Below, piece by piece: positions 24,201 through 36,344 of a stretch of DNA of 64,000 bases. Source of the DNA: Cryptomeria japonica (taxonomy: Eukaryota; Streptophyta; Pinopsida; Cupressales; Cupressaceae); contig NC_081409.1 in NCBI RefSeq assembly GCF_030272615.1, forward strand, positions 526,800,975 to 526,864,974, in the 5' to 3' direction. The position numbers were made by a program, and so were the translations under genes. The notes under the pieces are model-generated. The model worked only from the letters and a program-made list of their open reading frames with translations. It was not told the DNA's origin and did no database searches. Each line of letters begins with the position of its first letter. The first letter of the stretch is position 1.

Positions 24201-24890
24201 CACTATTTTAAAAGAAAGTAGGAATTCAAGGGGAACACTAACTTCAACAAAGGTCAAAGGAATAATTCTTCCGAAAGAAGGCCACCCCCTAATCAATATC
24301 AGAGGAATGGAAATAATAATAATAACAGGGGCAATAATAACAGAGGCAACTATAACAGGAATGACCAGCAGAACAGGATAACTTATCCACCCATGGCCAA
24401 TGAAACAAGGAATGATCCCCCTAGGAATCAAGGCAGGAGGGGTCCTCCAGGTGGATGCTTTATGTGTGGGGGAAACCATTTTGCTAGAGAGTGTCCTAGG
24501 ATGCAAGGTCAGATTAGGGCCAATCAACCCCAACAAGGGCCCCAACAAAGGATTCATGCAGCAGTTAGGAACCAAAGAGCAAGATTCCAGAATGTTCCCA
24601 TGGAAACTACAGGTACACTATTTGAACAACCAATTTCAATTCTAATCGACACTGGGTCATCTGAATGTTTCATCTCATCTGAATTAGTAAGCAAATATGC
24701 ATTAAAAGTTAATCAAATGGAGTCATCATGGACGGTTCAATATGGGGATAAGACAACTAGGGAAGTAACTAAGTGTTTTCCGAGGGCAAGGGTACAATTT
24801 CCTGAGTTTGAAACAAGGGTAGATCTCTATGTGGCACCCCTAGGATTATATGATGTAATTATTGGAATGAGTTGGTTGACAGATCATTAA
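24201..24890 (+). pseudogene. gag-pro: Chromovirus gag C terminus and aspartic protease
   Basis: Resumes gag exactly where the Tat element split it (reading NGN then HYFKRK, a TAG, then Asn-rich sequence). A zinc knuckle, CFMCGGNHFAREC, follows; its C-x2-C-x3-H-x4-C spacing is one residue shorter than usual. The protease has the active-site DTG in ISILIDTGSSECFIS (about 24650) and the later block YDVIIGMSWLTDH. TAA at 24888 ends the open part; the frame continues into RT. Confidence 0.9.
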
Positions 24891-26430
24891 GCTAATGTAG
24901 ATTACTATAACAAAGTTGTTGAATGCTTGGATGATGGGGGGAAAAGGGTCAAAATCCAAGGAAAGTTTAACCCCATTAATATAGAAACCATATCAGCCAT
25001 GCAATTAAAGAAGGAAAGAAGAAGAGGAGGCCTAATCTATATGGTTGAAATTGATGAAGGAAAAGAGGAAAATACCCCAACCTTTGAAAATACCCCTTTC
25101 TTACAAGAATATAAGGATGTATTCCCAAAAGAATTACTCGGCTTACCCCCTAAAAGGAAGTTTGACTTTTCTATCGACGTACTACCGGGAGCTGAACCAG
25201 TATCAAGGGAACCTTACCAAATGAACACAACTAAATTACAAGAGCTCAAAATGCAACTAGAGGAACTCTTAGCTAAGGGATTAATAAGGCCAAGTGTATC
25301 ACCATGGGGAGCGCTAGTCTTATTCGTTAAAAAGAAGGATGGAACCTTAAGGCTATGCATCGACTATAGGATGTTGAACAAGGTCACAATAAAGAATAGG
25401 TATCCCTTACCTCGAATAGAGGATCTTTTTGATCAAATGAAAGGAGCAGCAGTTTTCTCAAAAATAGACCTCCGATCAGGATATCATCAACTCAGAATTA
25501 AAGAGGACATTCCAAAGACAACTTTCAGGACTAGATATGGGCACTATGAATTCACAGTAGTTCCTTTTGGTGTAACCAATGCCCCAGCTGCATTTATGAA
25601 CCTAATGAATAATGTACTCCATGAATACTTGGACAAATTTGTTTTGGTATTTCTGGATGACATATTGATTTACTCTAGGAACGAGGAGGAACATTTAGTA
25701 CACCTACAAATTGTTTTGCAAAGGTTGAGGGAACATAAGTTATATGGGAAACTGTCAAAATGTGCCTTCTTCGAGGAAAATATTCACTACCTTGGGCATA
25801 TAATATCAAAGTAAGGAATAGAAGTTGATCCAGATAAGATAACGACAATAGTAGAATGGTCGATCCCTAAAAATGTTTCAGAGGTAAGAAGCTTTATGGG
25901 GCTAGCAGGGTACTATAGGAGGTTTGTGGAAGGATTCTCTAAGATAGCAAACCCCATCACCTCATTACAGAGGAAGGGTAAAAGGTTCGTGTGGATAGAA
26001 CAAAGTGATAAGGTATTCCAAATTTTGAAGGGAAAACTAACTTCAGCACCTATTCTAAAAGTACTAGATCCGAATGGACACTTCACAGTCATAAATGACG
26101 CTTCTATTGAAGGTTTAGGAGGAGTACTTGTCCAAGATGAAGGGTTAGTAGCTTATGAATCCAGGAAGCTAAAGACTCATGAAGTTAATTATGCACCCCA
26201 CGACTTAGAGTTAGCAGCGATTGTGCATGCCCTACAGAAATGGAGACACTTCTTCCTAGGGAAGCCCTTTGAGTTAAAGTCAGATAACCAAGGACTAAAG
26301 TACATCTTTACCCAACCCCACTTAAATGCTAGACAAAGAAGGTGGTTAGAATTTCTAAGTGAATATGATTTTGAAATCGAATAAATTAAGGGGAAGGAAA
26401 ATAGGGTGGTAGATGCTTTAAGTAGGAGGA
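24891..26430 (+). pseudogene. pol: Chromovirus reverse transcriptase and RNase H
   Basis: [54 protein letters not shown], catalytic Asp in [15 protein letters not shown], and FLDD in [11 protein letters not shown] (about 25650). RNase [62 protein letters not shown]. There are two stops in frame (TAA about 25812 and about 26382) and no frameshift. Catalytic residues remain recognisable. The domain would copy the genomic RNA into DNA and remove the RNA strand. Confidence 0.93.
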
Positions 26431-26851
26431 GACACTTGATGACTATAGCAACATTCAAAACTTCTTTCAAAAGGCAAGTAATGGATGAGCAGGGACATGA
26501 CCCATGGTATGAGCAAGTCAAATTGTCTTTAGAATACGATCCAACCAATCCTAAGGTTGAAGGGTATACATTAGATGAAGATGGGTTGCTCAGATACAAT
26601 AATAGAATCTATATTCCTAATTCAGGAGACTTAAGGAAAGTAGTCTTGTCGGAGGCTCATAATGCCCCTTCCTCAGGGCACCCAGGGGTTAACAAACTTT
26701 ATGCAGATCTAAAGAATTTATACTTTTGGCAAGGGATGAAGAATGACATAGTCAAGTATGTGGCTAAATGTTTGGAATGTCAAAGAGTAAAGGCAGAACA
26801 TAGACATCTAGCTAGATTATTATAGTTACATGATGTACCTCAACACAAGTG

Positions 26852-27525
26852 ACAACCCTAACTCTGAGGAGACTGAACAGGGCAAGGAATCTGCGAACAC
26901 CATCTTGGACACCACCCGTAACTGCACTGTGGAATTCTTCAATTTCCAGAAATGGGTTGTCGAAAACATCACCAATATGCAAGATAAGCAAAGGGAGCTG
27001 GAAGATAAGATTAATAAGCTGATTAAGATTCCTGACTCTGGGAAACAGAATGAGGATACAGAAAATAGTGAAGCTGAGGAGGAAATGGAGATGGAGGACT
27101 GGTTGGAGAAAGATCTGATCAAAGGGGACCTGAAACATTTGGAGGATGTTATTAGAGCTCTGAAAGAGCAGGTGGAGGAGGACAAAGACAACGTCAACAC
27201 TCGGATCGCCTGTAATGAGAAGGCTTTGAAAAGCCTTATGAACCACAGCCTCCAGGTCCTTAAAGTTTCTTCCCAGAATATGAATGCGTTGGTGGATCAT
27301 TTAGAAAGGAAAAATTAGGATAAGAACCTCGTAATTATAGAAGATGCTCCAACTTCCAGCCCCACCCACCAGAACCCTAGGCGCAGAACTAGGCAGACCA
27401 CTATTGGGAAGGACACCAAAATGAAAGAGAGCCAGCTGGGACAGGAAAACAACGACCTGAGGGAAGTGGCCAAGGCAATGATGCTCTTGGTACAGAATGC
27501 CGAGGAAACTATGAAGAGTTTTTAA
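26852..27525 (+). pseudogene. Coiled-coil protein in the LINE-tailed insertion
   Basis: One frame runs from the 5' junction to TAA at 27525, broken once by TAG at about 27316. It is highly charged: a first helix region (EFFNFQKWVVENITNMQDKQ), an acidic block (NSEAEEEMEMEDWLEKDL), a second helical region (HLEDVIRALKEQVEEDKDN), a basic Arg/Thr part (NPRRRTRQTTIGKDTK) and a final helix. It has no zinc knuckle, RT or nuclease. I do not recognise it. It may be the last exon-like part of a non-autonomous retroposon or an ORF1-like RNA-binding protein. Confidence 0.6.
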
Positions 27526-27703
27526 TTAACTTGTAATGCTGGGCTTGGGGCCACTTTCTTGCTGGCCTCTTGCTATCCCTTTCTCTGCTGCTGGTTTTTT
27601 TTTTGCTGGTCTTTTGCAGCTGTCTTGTTTTGTTTCCTTCTTGGATATCTTTCGAATGTAATCGGGTTTTGGGTCCCTTAAAACCTGTTTTTACTTAATC
27701 AAA
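26852..27703 (+). mobile_element. LINE-tailed insertion carrying a coiled-coil ORF
   Basis: Flanked by a 10-bp direct repeat AACACAAGTG (26842-26851 and 27704-27713). The insert has no LTRs or inverted ends. Its 3' end, TAAAACCTGTTTTTACTTAATC followed by a short A run, looks like plant LINE 3' ends. Together these point to target-primed reverse transcription of a 5'-truncated transcript. It has no RT of its own in the copied part. Confidence 0.75.
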
Positions 27704-28610
27704 AACACAAGTGGCAAGTTATTAGCATGGATTTTGTGCAAGGGGTACCCATGTCACCTTCTAGGCATGATACAATAATGGCGGTAATTGACAAACTCAC
27801 TAAGGTGGCACACTTTATACCAGGGAATTTGATGGATGATGCACCTACCTTGGCAAGGCGCTTTGTTAAGGAAATATTTAGGTTGCATGGAATGCTAGAG
27901 AAAATCATATCAGATAAAGATGCTAGATTCACTTCAAGGTTTTGGACAACTCTTCAATCAGCTCTGGGAACTCAATTAAATTTTAGTACTGCATACCATC
28001 CTGGAACCGACGGTCAAACAGAAAGGACAAATCAGATTTTGGAAGACCTACTTCGCATGTACTGCATGGACCAATAAAATAAATGAGAAGATTACCTACC
28101 TCTCTGGTAGAGTTTGCTTACAATAATACATATCAAACATCTTTGGGAATGGTACCTTTCAAAGCATTGTATGGTAGACCATGTCGAACACCTTTGAGTT
28201 GGGATAGCCTTGAAGATAGAGTAATTGTTGGACCAGATATGTTGAAGGAAATGGAAAGGAAAACTAAGGAAATTAGGCAAAGATTGAAGGAAGCCTTAGA
28301 TAGGCAGAAAAGTTATGCAAACAAGAACAGGAAACCAAGGGAGTTTGAGGTGGGAGAGAAAGTCTTCCCAAGGGTTAGGTCACACAAGAGTTCCATAAGG
28401 TTTGAGAAAAAGACCAAGCTTGCACCTCGTTATGTTGGAACTTTTGAAATATTGGAAAGGATTAATCTAGTTACATATCGGTTGGCCTTACCTCCCCAGT
28501 TGAGCCAAATCCATGATGTCTTCCATGTATCTCTTCTTAAAAAGTATGTACCTGATGAGAAACATATTTTGAATTGGGATGCTTTACAGGTCCAGGAAAT
28601 GGGAGGAATA

Positions 28611-28766
28611 ATGATAGAGTCATTCAAAATCTTGGAGAGGCGCTAGTGCCAATTGTGCAATAGAGATGTTGATCAATGCAAAGTGCAATGGAACCAGTAT
28701 GATGAGAAGAATGTCACGTGGGGAGATACTAGGGAAATGCAACAATTGTTTCCTTTTTTGTTTTAA
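28611..28766 (+). pseudogene. pol: Chromodomain-like C terminus of chromovirus integrase
   Basis: Reads FKILERR, a stop, then CQLCNRDVDQCKVQWNQYDE, VTWGDTREMQQLF and a terminal stop. The ILERR...KVQW...VTW pattern is that of chromodomains at the end of chromovirus integrases, thought to steer insertion to marked chromatin. The TAG just after ILERR separates it from integrase. Confidence 0.75.
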
Positions 28767-28830
28767 ACTAATCATGAACTATAGACTCTTTTGAATACAT
28801 TCAATAAGTGCATCAAGATGATGCACAAAT

Positions 28831-28844
28831 TAAGGGGGGGAGGA
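28831..28844 (+). other. Polypurine tract of chromovirus
   Basis: TAAGGGGGGGAGGA directly before the 3' LTR start TGTCACAACC. It is the plus-strand primer site and fixes the LTR boundary. Confidence 0.92.
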
Positions 28845-30768
28845 TGTCACAACCCTCCTTTATCACTTTTTAATTTGATACAGTTCTATTATATTTTTGG
28901 TTGAGCTATTGAAAATAATTGAATGAATATTAAAAAAAATATATAAATAATGGACCCACACACACACACTTGCAGAATATAATTCAAAAGGCATTATTTA
29001 TTTTATTTTTATTTTTATTTTCCCACTCCCAATTATGGCACATGTTGTAGGAGGAATTAGAAGCTTCTAGAGGAATCTTCAATACCTTGCATGTAACTCC
29101 CCCACTAGGATTTTAATCAATGTTTGCATGAGTCCAATATTGGAAAAGAATCTCATTCTTAATTAATTTCTCTAGATAGTGGAATTAAGGGTTTATTCTT
29201 ATATATTGTATGCAAGTTTTCATAAGAGGGAGTTGATTATGTTTTGAAGAAAAATCTTCCAAGTTTTAGTAGTAGGATCTTCTTTGGTAGTCTCATTTTC
29301 GTTGTAGGATTGTTAAGTTGTTCTTGAAGATTTCTCTCAAGTTGCAAGGAAGGATAAAAAATGATAGCTAGAAGATTCAACATCAAGCTTCGATAAGCCA
29401 GGTTCTCTTTTTTGTCATCTCTCATTTACATATGAGAAATTTGTATTATAAAAAAAAATAGCTTCTAGATCTTCCTTGATATAATTTTTTTTTTATTAGA
29501 TTGTAAATCTTTTCTTCTTATTTAGGGATAAATATTGATAAAAGTATTTTTCATATAATGCATGTAAAAGATAGCTTTATCATTTATTTAATTTTCCTTT
29601 AGAAAATATATATCAGATCTTGCTTTTGCTTTTCCAAAAAATTTTAGATCTGTGCAAAAATCATATTTCCCCTTATTTAAATTTCTTTTTTTGAGATTAA
29701 AATCTTCTCTGTGTGATTAAATGATAACCACTTGTGTATGAATCTGTCCTTGTTTTTCTTCTCTTAAATTCATTACTGGATTGGGAATTTAAATGTAAAT
29801 CGTTTTTTACATTAAATCTTACTTCCCTGTGAAAAAAAATAAAAAATAAAAAATCTCGCCTCTGTGTGAATACAAGTTGATATTCTACATATGAAGTTAT
29901 TTAAATATTTTTTTTCTTGTGAGTAAAAACCCATCTCTCTCTCTCTCTCTGAATGTAGATTTGATCATAAATCTTAATTCCTTATGAGCAGTCTTACTTC
30001 TCTGTGAACAGAAAATGTATGATAATAAAATATAAACCTAATTATATCCATTACTCTCTGTGAAAAATGAAGTATGAATCTCTCTGTGAATATTAGTTCT
30101 GTACATTGCTGAAACAATTTAGTTCTCTGTGTTATTCATCCGTGTGAATAAATTCTTATTCTCATTTGTTTTACATTAATATTTCTATTACACATATATC
30201 TGTTTATATATTTCTCTCTATGCTTAAACAAATTGAAAATGAAAACTATATATATATATAAAGTATTTATATTATCATAAAATTTTATGCGAAACAGTGC
30301 AAAATCCGTAGATTAAACTCTGCATGGAACGATGTGCCGATGTAGGGGGAGTGGGCGGAGTTATTATCACCACAGGGGACCACGACGGTCCCTTCACCAT
30401 TGCAGGCCTATACCCGCAGGTCCGCAGTGGTGATGGGACCCATGGGCCCCCTCTCCCACTTGCCTATTAAAAGCCACAACATAAATTCTATTTTTTTTTT
30501 GGCAAATGAATTTGTTAAAATCTTTTTGTATATATATATATATATATATATATTTAAGGTAAGTGCTACTTTTACGGGGATAGTGCCCTATATTAATGTA
30601 TCAAAATACAGTTACATACTATTTGCCTTCAGACATAACATAAAAACTAAGACTATCCACCCGCCACCCTGATTACATAATCCCGATCCAAGATATACTA
30701 TGAAGGCAGACCCATATATCTCTTGCCACCTACATATCTTGGGTCGGGATGTTAATTCCTTGGATTTT

Positions 30769-33700
30769 TTAACCGATGCCTTTGCATGAAGAATCCATCT
30801 TGCTCAGCTCAATAATACTTTCTGTCATCGAGCATTTGTCAAATGTGACAATTTCATTATTGCATTCAACTCCCAGATTTGCTAGATGGTCTGCCAACCG
30901 ATTCCCTTCTCTGTATACATGATTGATATCGTAAGTTCCAATCGAGCTGAGTAGCTGGTTAATTTGAGGAAGCCATTTTTCCAAATTCCAACTGTGAAAA
31001 TATGATTTGATTATCCCATTTATAACAATCTGTGAGTCTCCCTCAATGATGATTTTGGAGAGTCCTTTTTGTACACATAGATTCAATCCTGCCTCTAAAG
31101 CTCTGATTTCTGCCACATTATTGGTGACATGGCCAAGGTCACCATATGCTCCATGAAGAATATCTCCCATGTTATTTCTAATCATGACACCCAGGCCAGC
31201 TTCTCCCAGGTTTCCTCTACTCGCACCATCGAAGTTTAGTTTTAGCCAATCCTCTTGCGGAGCTTTCCATCTGACGTTCTTTCTATCCAGTTTCTTATTG
31301 GTGGTGAGCGGGATGTATGTCTATCTTTTCAGAAGCCAATATTTTTCCATCATGTGATCCCATTCATTATATCCATTATTTTTATATTTGCTTACTTTTC
31401 CATTGATAGTTTCTTCAATTGCACTTTTGATATTGCAGATGAGTTTGTCTATTGGGAGCTCTTTTTCTTTAAATATCCTCCTGTTCCTTTCATTCCATAT
31501 ATGCCATGTAATCAATGATGGTCCAACTATCCAGAGGTCGCTCCATTTTGAGTTGTGCTTGATAGGCCATGCAATGAGGAAGTTATATAATTGTTCATTC
31601 CTGACACATTTGAAATTTGTATTCTCAAAGAACCAATTCCAGCAAGTTTCCACATAAGGACAGTTATAAAGTAGATGATTGGCAGTTTCTTCTTGTGTTC
31701 TACACATGATGCACATGTTGGGGCCCTCAATGCCTACCATTTTTAATCTATCCCCAGTTATAATTTTGTTGTAGAGTGCTATCCACAAGAATGCTCTTGC
31801 TTTTGGTAGGAGCTTCTTGTCCCAACATAACTTGTTCGGCCATTCTGGATTAGAATTTTTATTCCTTTGAACTTCATATCCAAGTTTTATTGAATATGCA
31901 CCAGATTTGGCAGCACACCAGAAAATCTTGTCTTCTTCTAATGATATTGGGATGACTCTGCCTTTTAGTATTTTGTTTGTTTGGTTGCATAATATTGGGC
32001 ATCCATTAGTGAACTGTTTCCATGCTCTTTTCCCATCCTTTTCTTTAGCTGTGTCAAAGTAATCACCCACAAATTGGCCCCAAGTGTTCTCCATGCTCTC
32101 GATCCAATCATGATTGTTGATTAATTCCATCAGAGCGGGTTCCCCTTCCCAAGAATCTCTCCAAAATTTAGCCGTTCTGTCATTCCCAACATGCCAAGAA
32201 ATATGCTCCGTTATGATGCTTCTACAGTCCCACAGAAAGTTCCATGTGGCTGATCCTCTTTCAGAGTTCTCCATGGTAAGAATTCTGTTTGGGTTTTCCG
32301 AGTCCAGATACTTCCTTTGGAATATCCTGCACCATAGCTTCTAGGGCTCAGTGTACATTTTCCATGCCAGTTTTGCGCCCAAGGCTTTATTCTGCAGGTC
32401 CATTTTCCCTACTCCAGCACCTCCTTCTTCTTTTACTAAGCACATTGTATCCCAATTTATGAGAGGTATCTTTTTGGTCTCCTTAACTCCTTCCCATACA
32501 AATTTCCTTAGAATATTGTCTAAGTTTTTTCCAGCAGCATATGGAAGCTTGAAGCAAGACATACTGTAAATTGGGATAGCTGAAAGTACTGATTTTACCA
32601 TGGTGAGTCTCCCTGCCTGTGATAGCCATCTATTCTTCCATTGATCTAATTTTGCTAAACAAGAATTCTTCACATCATCCCATATTTGGGATTGTCTGCA
32701 ACGTTTGTCTATTCTGACTCCATGATATTTGAGGGGGAGGTCTGCAATTTCTATCCCCATGAGATTTCCAATTCTTTGCTGAGATTTCTTATTGGTGTTC
32801 AAAAATATTACTTGTGATTTCTGCTTGTTCATAATCTGCCCGGACTGTTCTGAGTAGTTGTCCAATGTATTCATAATGCATTTTGCTTCCTCAATTGTCA
32901 CTTCTCCAAAGATAATGGTGTCATTGACAAACTGAGAATGGGTGACAACTCTCATATGTTCATGCACTTTGATTCCTTTCCATGTGTTTTCTACTTGTCT
33001 TTTTTGAATCAGTTTTCCTAACACTTCAGCCATGAGCACAAAAAGGGCTGGGGACAGAGGGTCACCCTATCGCAGACCATTGATGGCACCAAAGAATCCG
33101 CATACATTTCCATTTACCAATAGTGAAAAGTTTACCTTAGATATGCAAAATTTGATACACTCAATCCATTTTCCAGGGAATCCAAATTTTTTAAGGACAC
33201 ATATTAAGAAATTCCAAACAACATGATCATATGCTTTAGCTACATCAAGTTTGATGATCATACCTTTTTGCTTTTCTTTATGGATAGAGTGAATGATTTC
33301 AGAAACCAAGATGATGCTGTCCGCTATTTCCCTTCCTGGAGTGAATCCATTTTGATTTTTCAAGATGAGTTTAGGAAGTAGGTTCTTTAGTCTTTCAACC
33401 AAGGCTTTGGAGATGATTTTGTAAATTGTGTTGCATAGGGATATGGGACGAAAATCCTTCATTGATTCACAGTCCTGCTTCTTGGGTATTAGCGCAATTA
33501 GAGTGTGGTTTATTTCTTTAACGAACTTCTGCTTCTTTCTGAATTCCTCAACTACAGAACAGATGTCTTTGCCCATAAAATCCCAACATTTCTGGAAGAA
33601 TTCTGTAGTCAGTCCATCCAGGTTGGGTGCCTTATGTGGATGTAGAGCAAAGGTAGCCTTTTTGATTTCTTCTAGTGAAAAAGGTGCAAGAAGCATTTCA

Positions 33701-35012
33701 CAATCCCCTTCTGTTATAAGTTTGTTAATCACCTTTGAAATTATAGGGAAATTCTCATTGTCATTCTGGTCCTTTTCTCCCATAGCCCTATGAAGTAATC
33801 TAGTGCTGCTTGCTCTATTTCTTTCTCAGATGTTTTTAGTGAGCCCTGTTCATCCTTGATTGCGCTGATTTTGTTCTTGGCTCTTCTAGCTTTGGAGGAT
33901 GCATGAAATAATTTTGTGTTCAAATCTCCATCCGCTATCCACAGTTCTCTAGACTTGTCCTTCCAGTATGTTTCTTCCCTCTTTAAAATCTCCCCATACT
34001 GTTCTTTTAATTTTTTTTCTAATTCATTGTCGAAATTTGTCATTCCGTCCACCATAACCCGATTACTAATAGTTTCCATTTCCTCTTCTAATCTGGTTTT
34101 TTCTGCAAATATGTTCTTGAAGGAGAATCTATTCTAGATTTTGAGTTTATTTTTCAGAAAGTGGATCAATTTCATGAATTTGTAGCTTGGGGAACCAAAA
34201 AAAATGTTTCCTTCTAACCACCAATTTTTAAGATTGGTCATGAGATTTGGATCGTGCCACCACATGCTTAAAAATTTGAAATGGTTTTTCTTACCTGTCA
34301 ACTCTTGCGTGATTGAAAGGGATAGAGGGAAGTGATCTGAGCCGATTTGAGGAACAATGTTAGTCTCCATGAAAAATTCACCCCTTATCCACCAATCCCC
34401 GACAAAGAAGTGGTCTAATCTTTCTGAGATTTTTGAAAAATTAAGTCTTCTGTTTGTCCAAGTAAACTGACCATTTTTTGGTATAATATCTATCAATTTG
34501 CAATTTGATAGAAAATCCCTGAAATCATCTATCACCTTTGTAGATTTCTTGAGACCTCCCTCCTTTTCATCGATGTCCAGTATAGCATTGAAGTCTCCTA
34601 CCATTATTGTTTTATCCAAATCAAGCAACCTAGCTTGATCAGTAATTTCTGTCCAGGCTTTCAGTTTCTCTTCTGTTCTAATAGGTCCATATATGTTGAA
34701 CAGAGGAAAATTGAGGTTTGTTGTTTTATGGTGAATAATGCATGCCATCCAATTGTTGCATGATGCAATCGGATTGACCTCCACACAAGCGGGGTTCCAC
34801 ATTAATCCCAGCCCTCCAGCAGTGCCTTGAGCATCTTGGAAAACACCTTCCCATCTGAAGCAGTATTTCATAAGTTCCATAGCTTTTTCTCCACTGAGCT
34901 TGGTTTCTTGCAATATAACTAGATCTGAATCTAACTTGTTCAAAACTCTTTTGAACAAGTGCTTTTTGTCAGGGGCAGATAGGCCCCTGACATTCCAGGA
35001 TGTAATCTTCAT
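30769..35012 (-). pseudogene. LINE ORF2: endonuclease, reverse transcriptase, zf-RVT, RNase H
   Basis: The ATG at 35012 opens the AP-type endonuclease (MKITSWNVRG, LQETK, VGDFNAILD, IGSDHFPLSL), all key residues present. Then come a linker (34079-33741), RT (33783-32341: ALIPKKQDCESMKDFRPISL, IKLDVAKAYDHVVW, and FVND where the family has FADD), a zf-RVT region (32274-31321: LCWDKKLLPKARAFLW, CIMCRTQEETANHLLYNCPY) and an RNase H (31185-30769: NNVAEIRALEAGL, EGDSQIVI, YREGNRLADHLANLG). Breaks: a stop at about 34133, a frameshift near 33783, TAG at 33066 inside RQGDPLSP, and further ones later. The Asp-to-Asn change in FVND removes a catalytic residue. Confidence 0.92.
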
Positions 35013-36344
35013 CTTTCTCCAAGGGAGGGGTTTCCTCCCTTGGGTACTTTCATGTAATCCAATATACTAATAATTCCTTTTTCCTTTGCTCTTTGTTCTC
35101 TTATCATCATGTGGCTCCTTCTCCCTCTCATTCCTTTGGATCTGCCAAGAAAGGTGTTAGTGAATTGACTTATGCATCTTGGATCTAATATATCGAGCTC
35201 ATCTCTGTCCTCTGTTGGTTATGAGTTCTCCGAGCAGGTTTCAACTTGTCCTTCCAAGTCTTCCTCTTGATTGTCTTGTGCCTCCTTCTTAGTTAATTTT
35301 GGCTCAATTCCTTTGTCAGATTGGATTTTGTCTGAAGACTTGTTCACCAAATCCTCAGAGGGGGTCTGTGAGACGTTCTGTGGGGTGCCATCTGTTTGTA
35401 CTTTTAGGGGGATGACCTCTAATCCTTGGCCTTCCTGTGGCAGAATGTTTTCTTTTCTTCTCCAAACTTTTTTAGGGTTCCTTTGGGGTCTGTCAAAAGC
35501 TTTTTTAACAAAAATTCTGCAACTTTCAGTTTGATGTAGTCTACTTCCACATTTTGTGCATGGCTTTATTTCCTTTCTATTTCAATGTTTTGGGTCCATT
35601 CTCCATCCATTGATAGGAGGGTGATTGATTGTGGAATCTTTTTAATGGCTGCAATTTTCAATCTCGCATGTGTATAGATCTTGTTCTATAATTCCTTCGT
35701 CAATTTCTAGCAGAATACCCAATGTTCGACCAATTTTTTCCAGACTTTGATCGCTCCAATACTCTATTGGAAAATTAAATAATCTTATCCAAACTGGTGT
35801 TTCATATTCTGCCAAGGATGTTGGATCAAAATTTGGTGTCCATGGTTGGATGTATAGAGGATATGTGTCTAAAAACCAGTTTTTTAGATCTAGGGTGTAA
35901 TCTCTGTCCATGCCACCTTTGAATATAGTGACGAAGAAATTTGATGACAACATGCTTTCCCCAATTTTCATCCACCCATGTGCGAATGATTTTCTTGGGT
36001 ATTTTTGGTCCAACAAATTTGGCGATAGCTGCATGAGTTTCAAGGATGTGTCTGTCTTCATCTACTTCCTCAGTGAGGTCGATTTCAATTGTGTTGCTTT
36101 CTATTTTTTGTTTTGGATGCCAATTGTTCCAGGCATTTGTGGTTTTCTCCATTGGTTTGTGACATGCTTGTTCTGCTTGACTGTTTGGCATTCCCTGATC
36201 GTCACAGTCTACTTCCAGTATTCTCCATTTGACAGGTTTTCGCAGGTGGTCTTGCCCTAGTTTCTCTCTTTCACATGCATCCTGGTGGCTTTCGCTATTC
36301 GGCTGCTCCTTTTCGCAATTCGACTGCTCTTTCTCACTCCCCAT
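35009..36344 (-). pseudogene. LINE ORF1 (DUF4283 plus zinc knuckle)
   Basis: Begins MGSEKEQSNCEKEQPNSESH at 36344, with a frameshift near 35965. The DUF4283-type core follows: SSNFFVTIFKGGMDRDYTLD, TPVWIRLFNFPIEYWSDQSL, GRTLGILLEIDEG. After stops near 35640 and 35580 a zinc knuckle CTKCGSRLHQTESC (35560-35521) lies in the same frame. The frame ends with TGA at 35011-35009, overlapping the ORF2 ATG (35012-35010) as ATGA. ORF1 proteins bind LINE RNA. One more stop lies near 35220. Confidence 0.85.

Larger units (their letters stand above)
26431..28610 (+). pseudogene. pol: Chromovirus integrase, split by an 852-bp insertion
   Basis: HHCC finger in EAHNAPSSGHPGVNKLYADL and KCLECQRVK. The first catalytic Asp follows the insertion (VISMDFVQGVP, 27727), then SDKDARFTSRFW and YHPGTDGQTERTNQILEDL with the Glu. 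The C-terminal region is KLAPRYVGTFEILERI, then DVFHVSLLKKYVPD. Removing 26852-27713 restores the frame. Other damage: TAG 26824, TAA and TGA at about 28075-28085, and a 2-bp CT duplication near 28110 that shifts the frame. It would integrate the cDNA. Confidence 0.92.
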
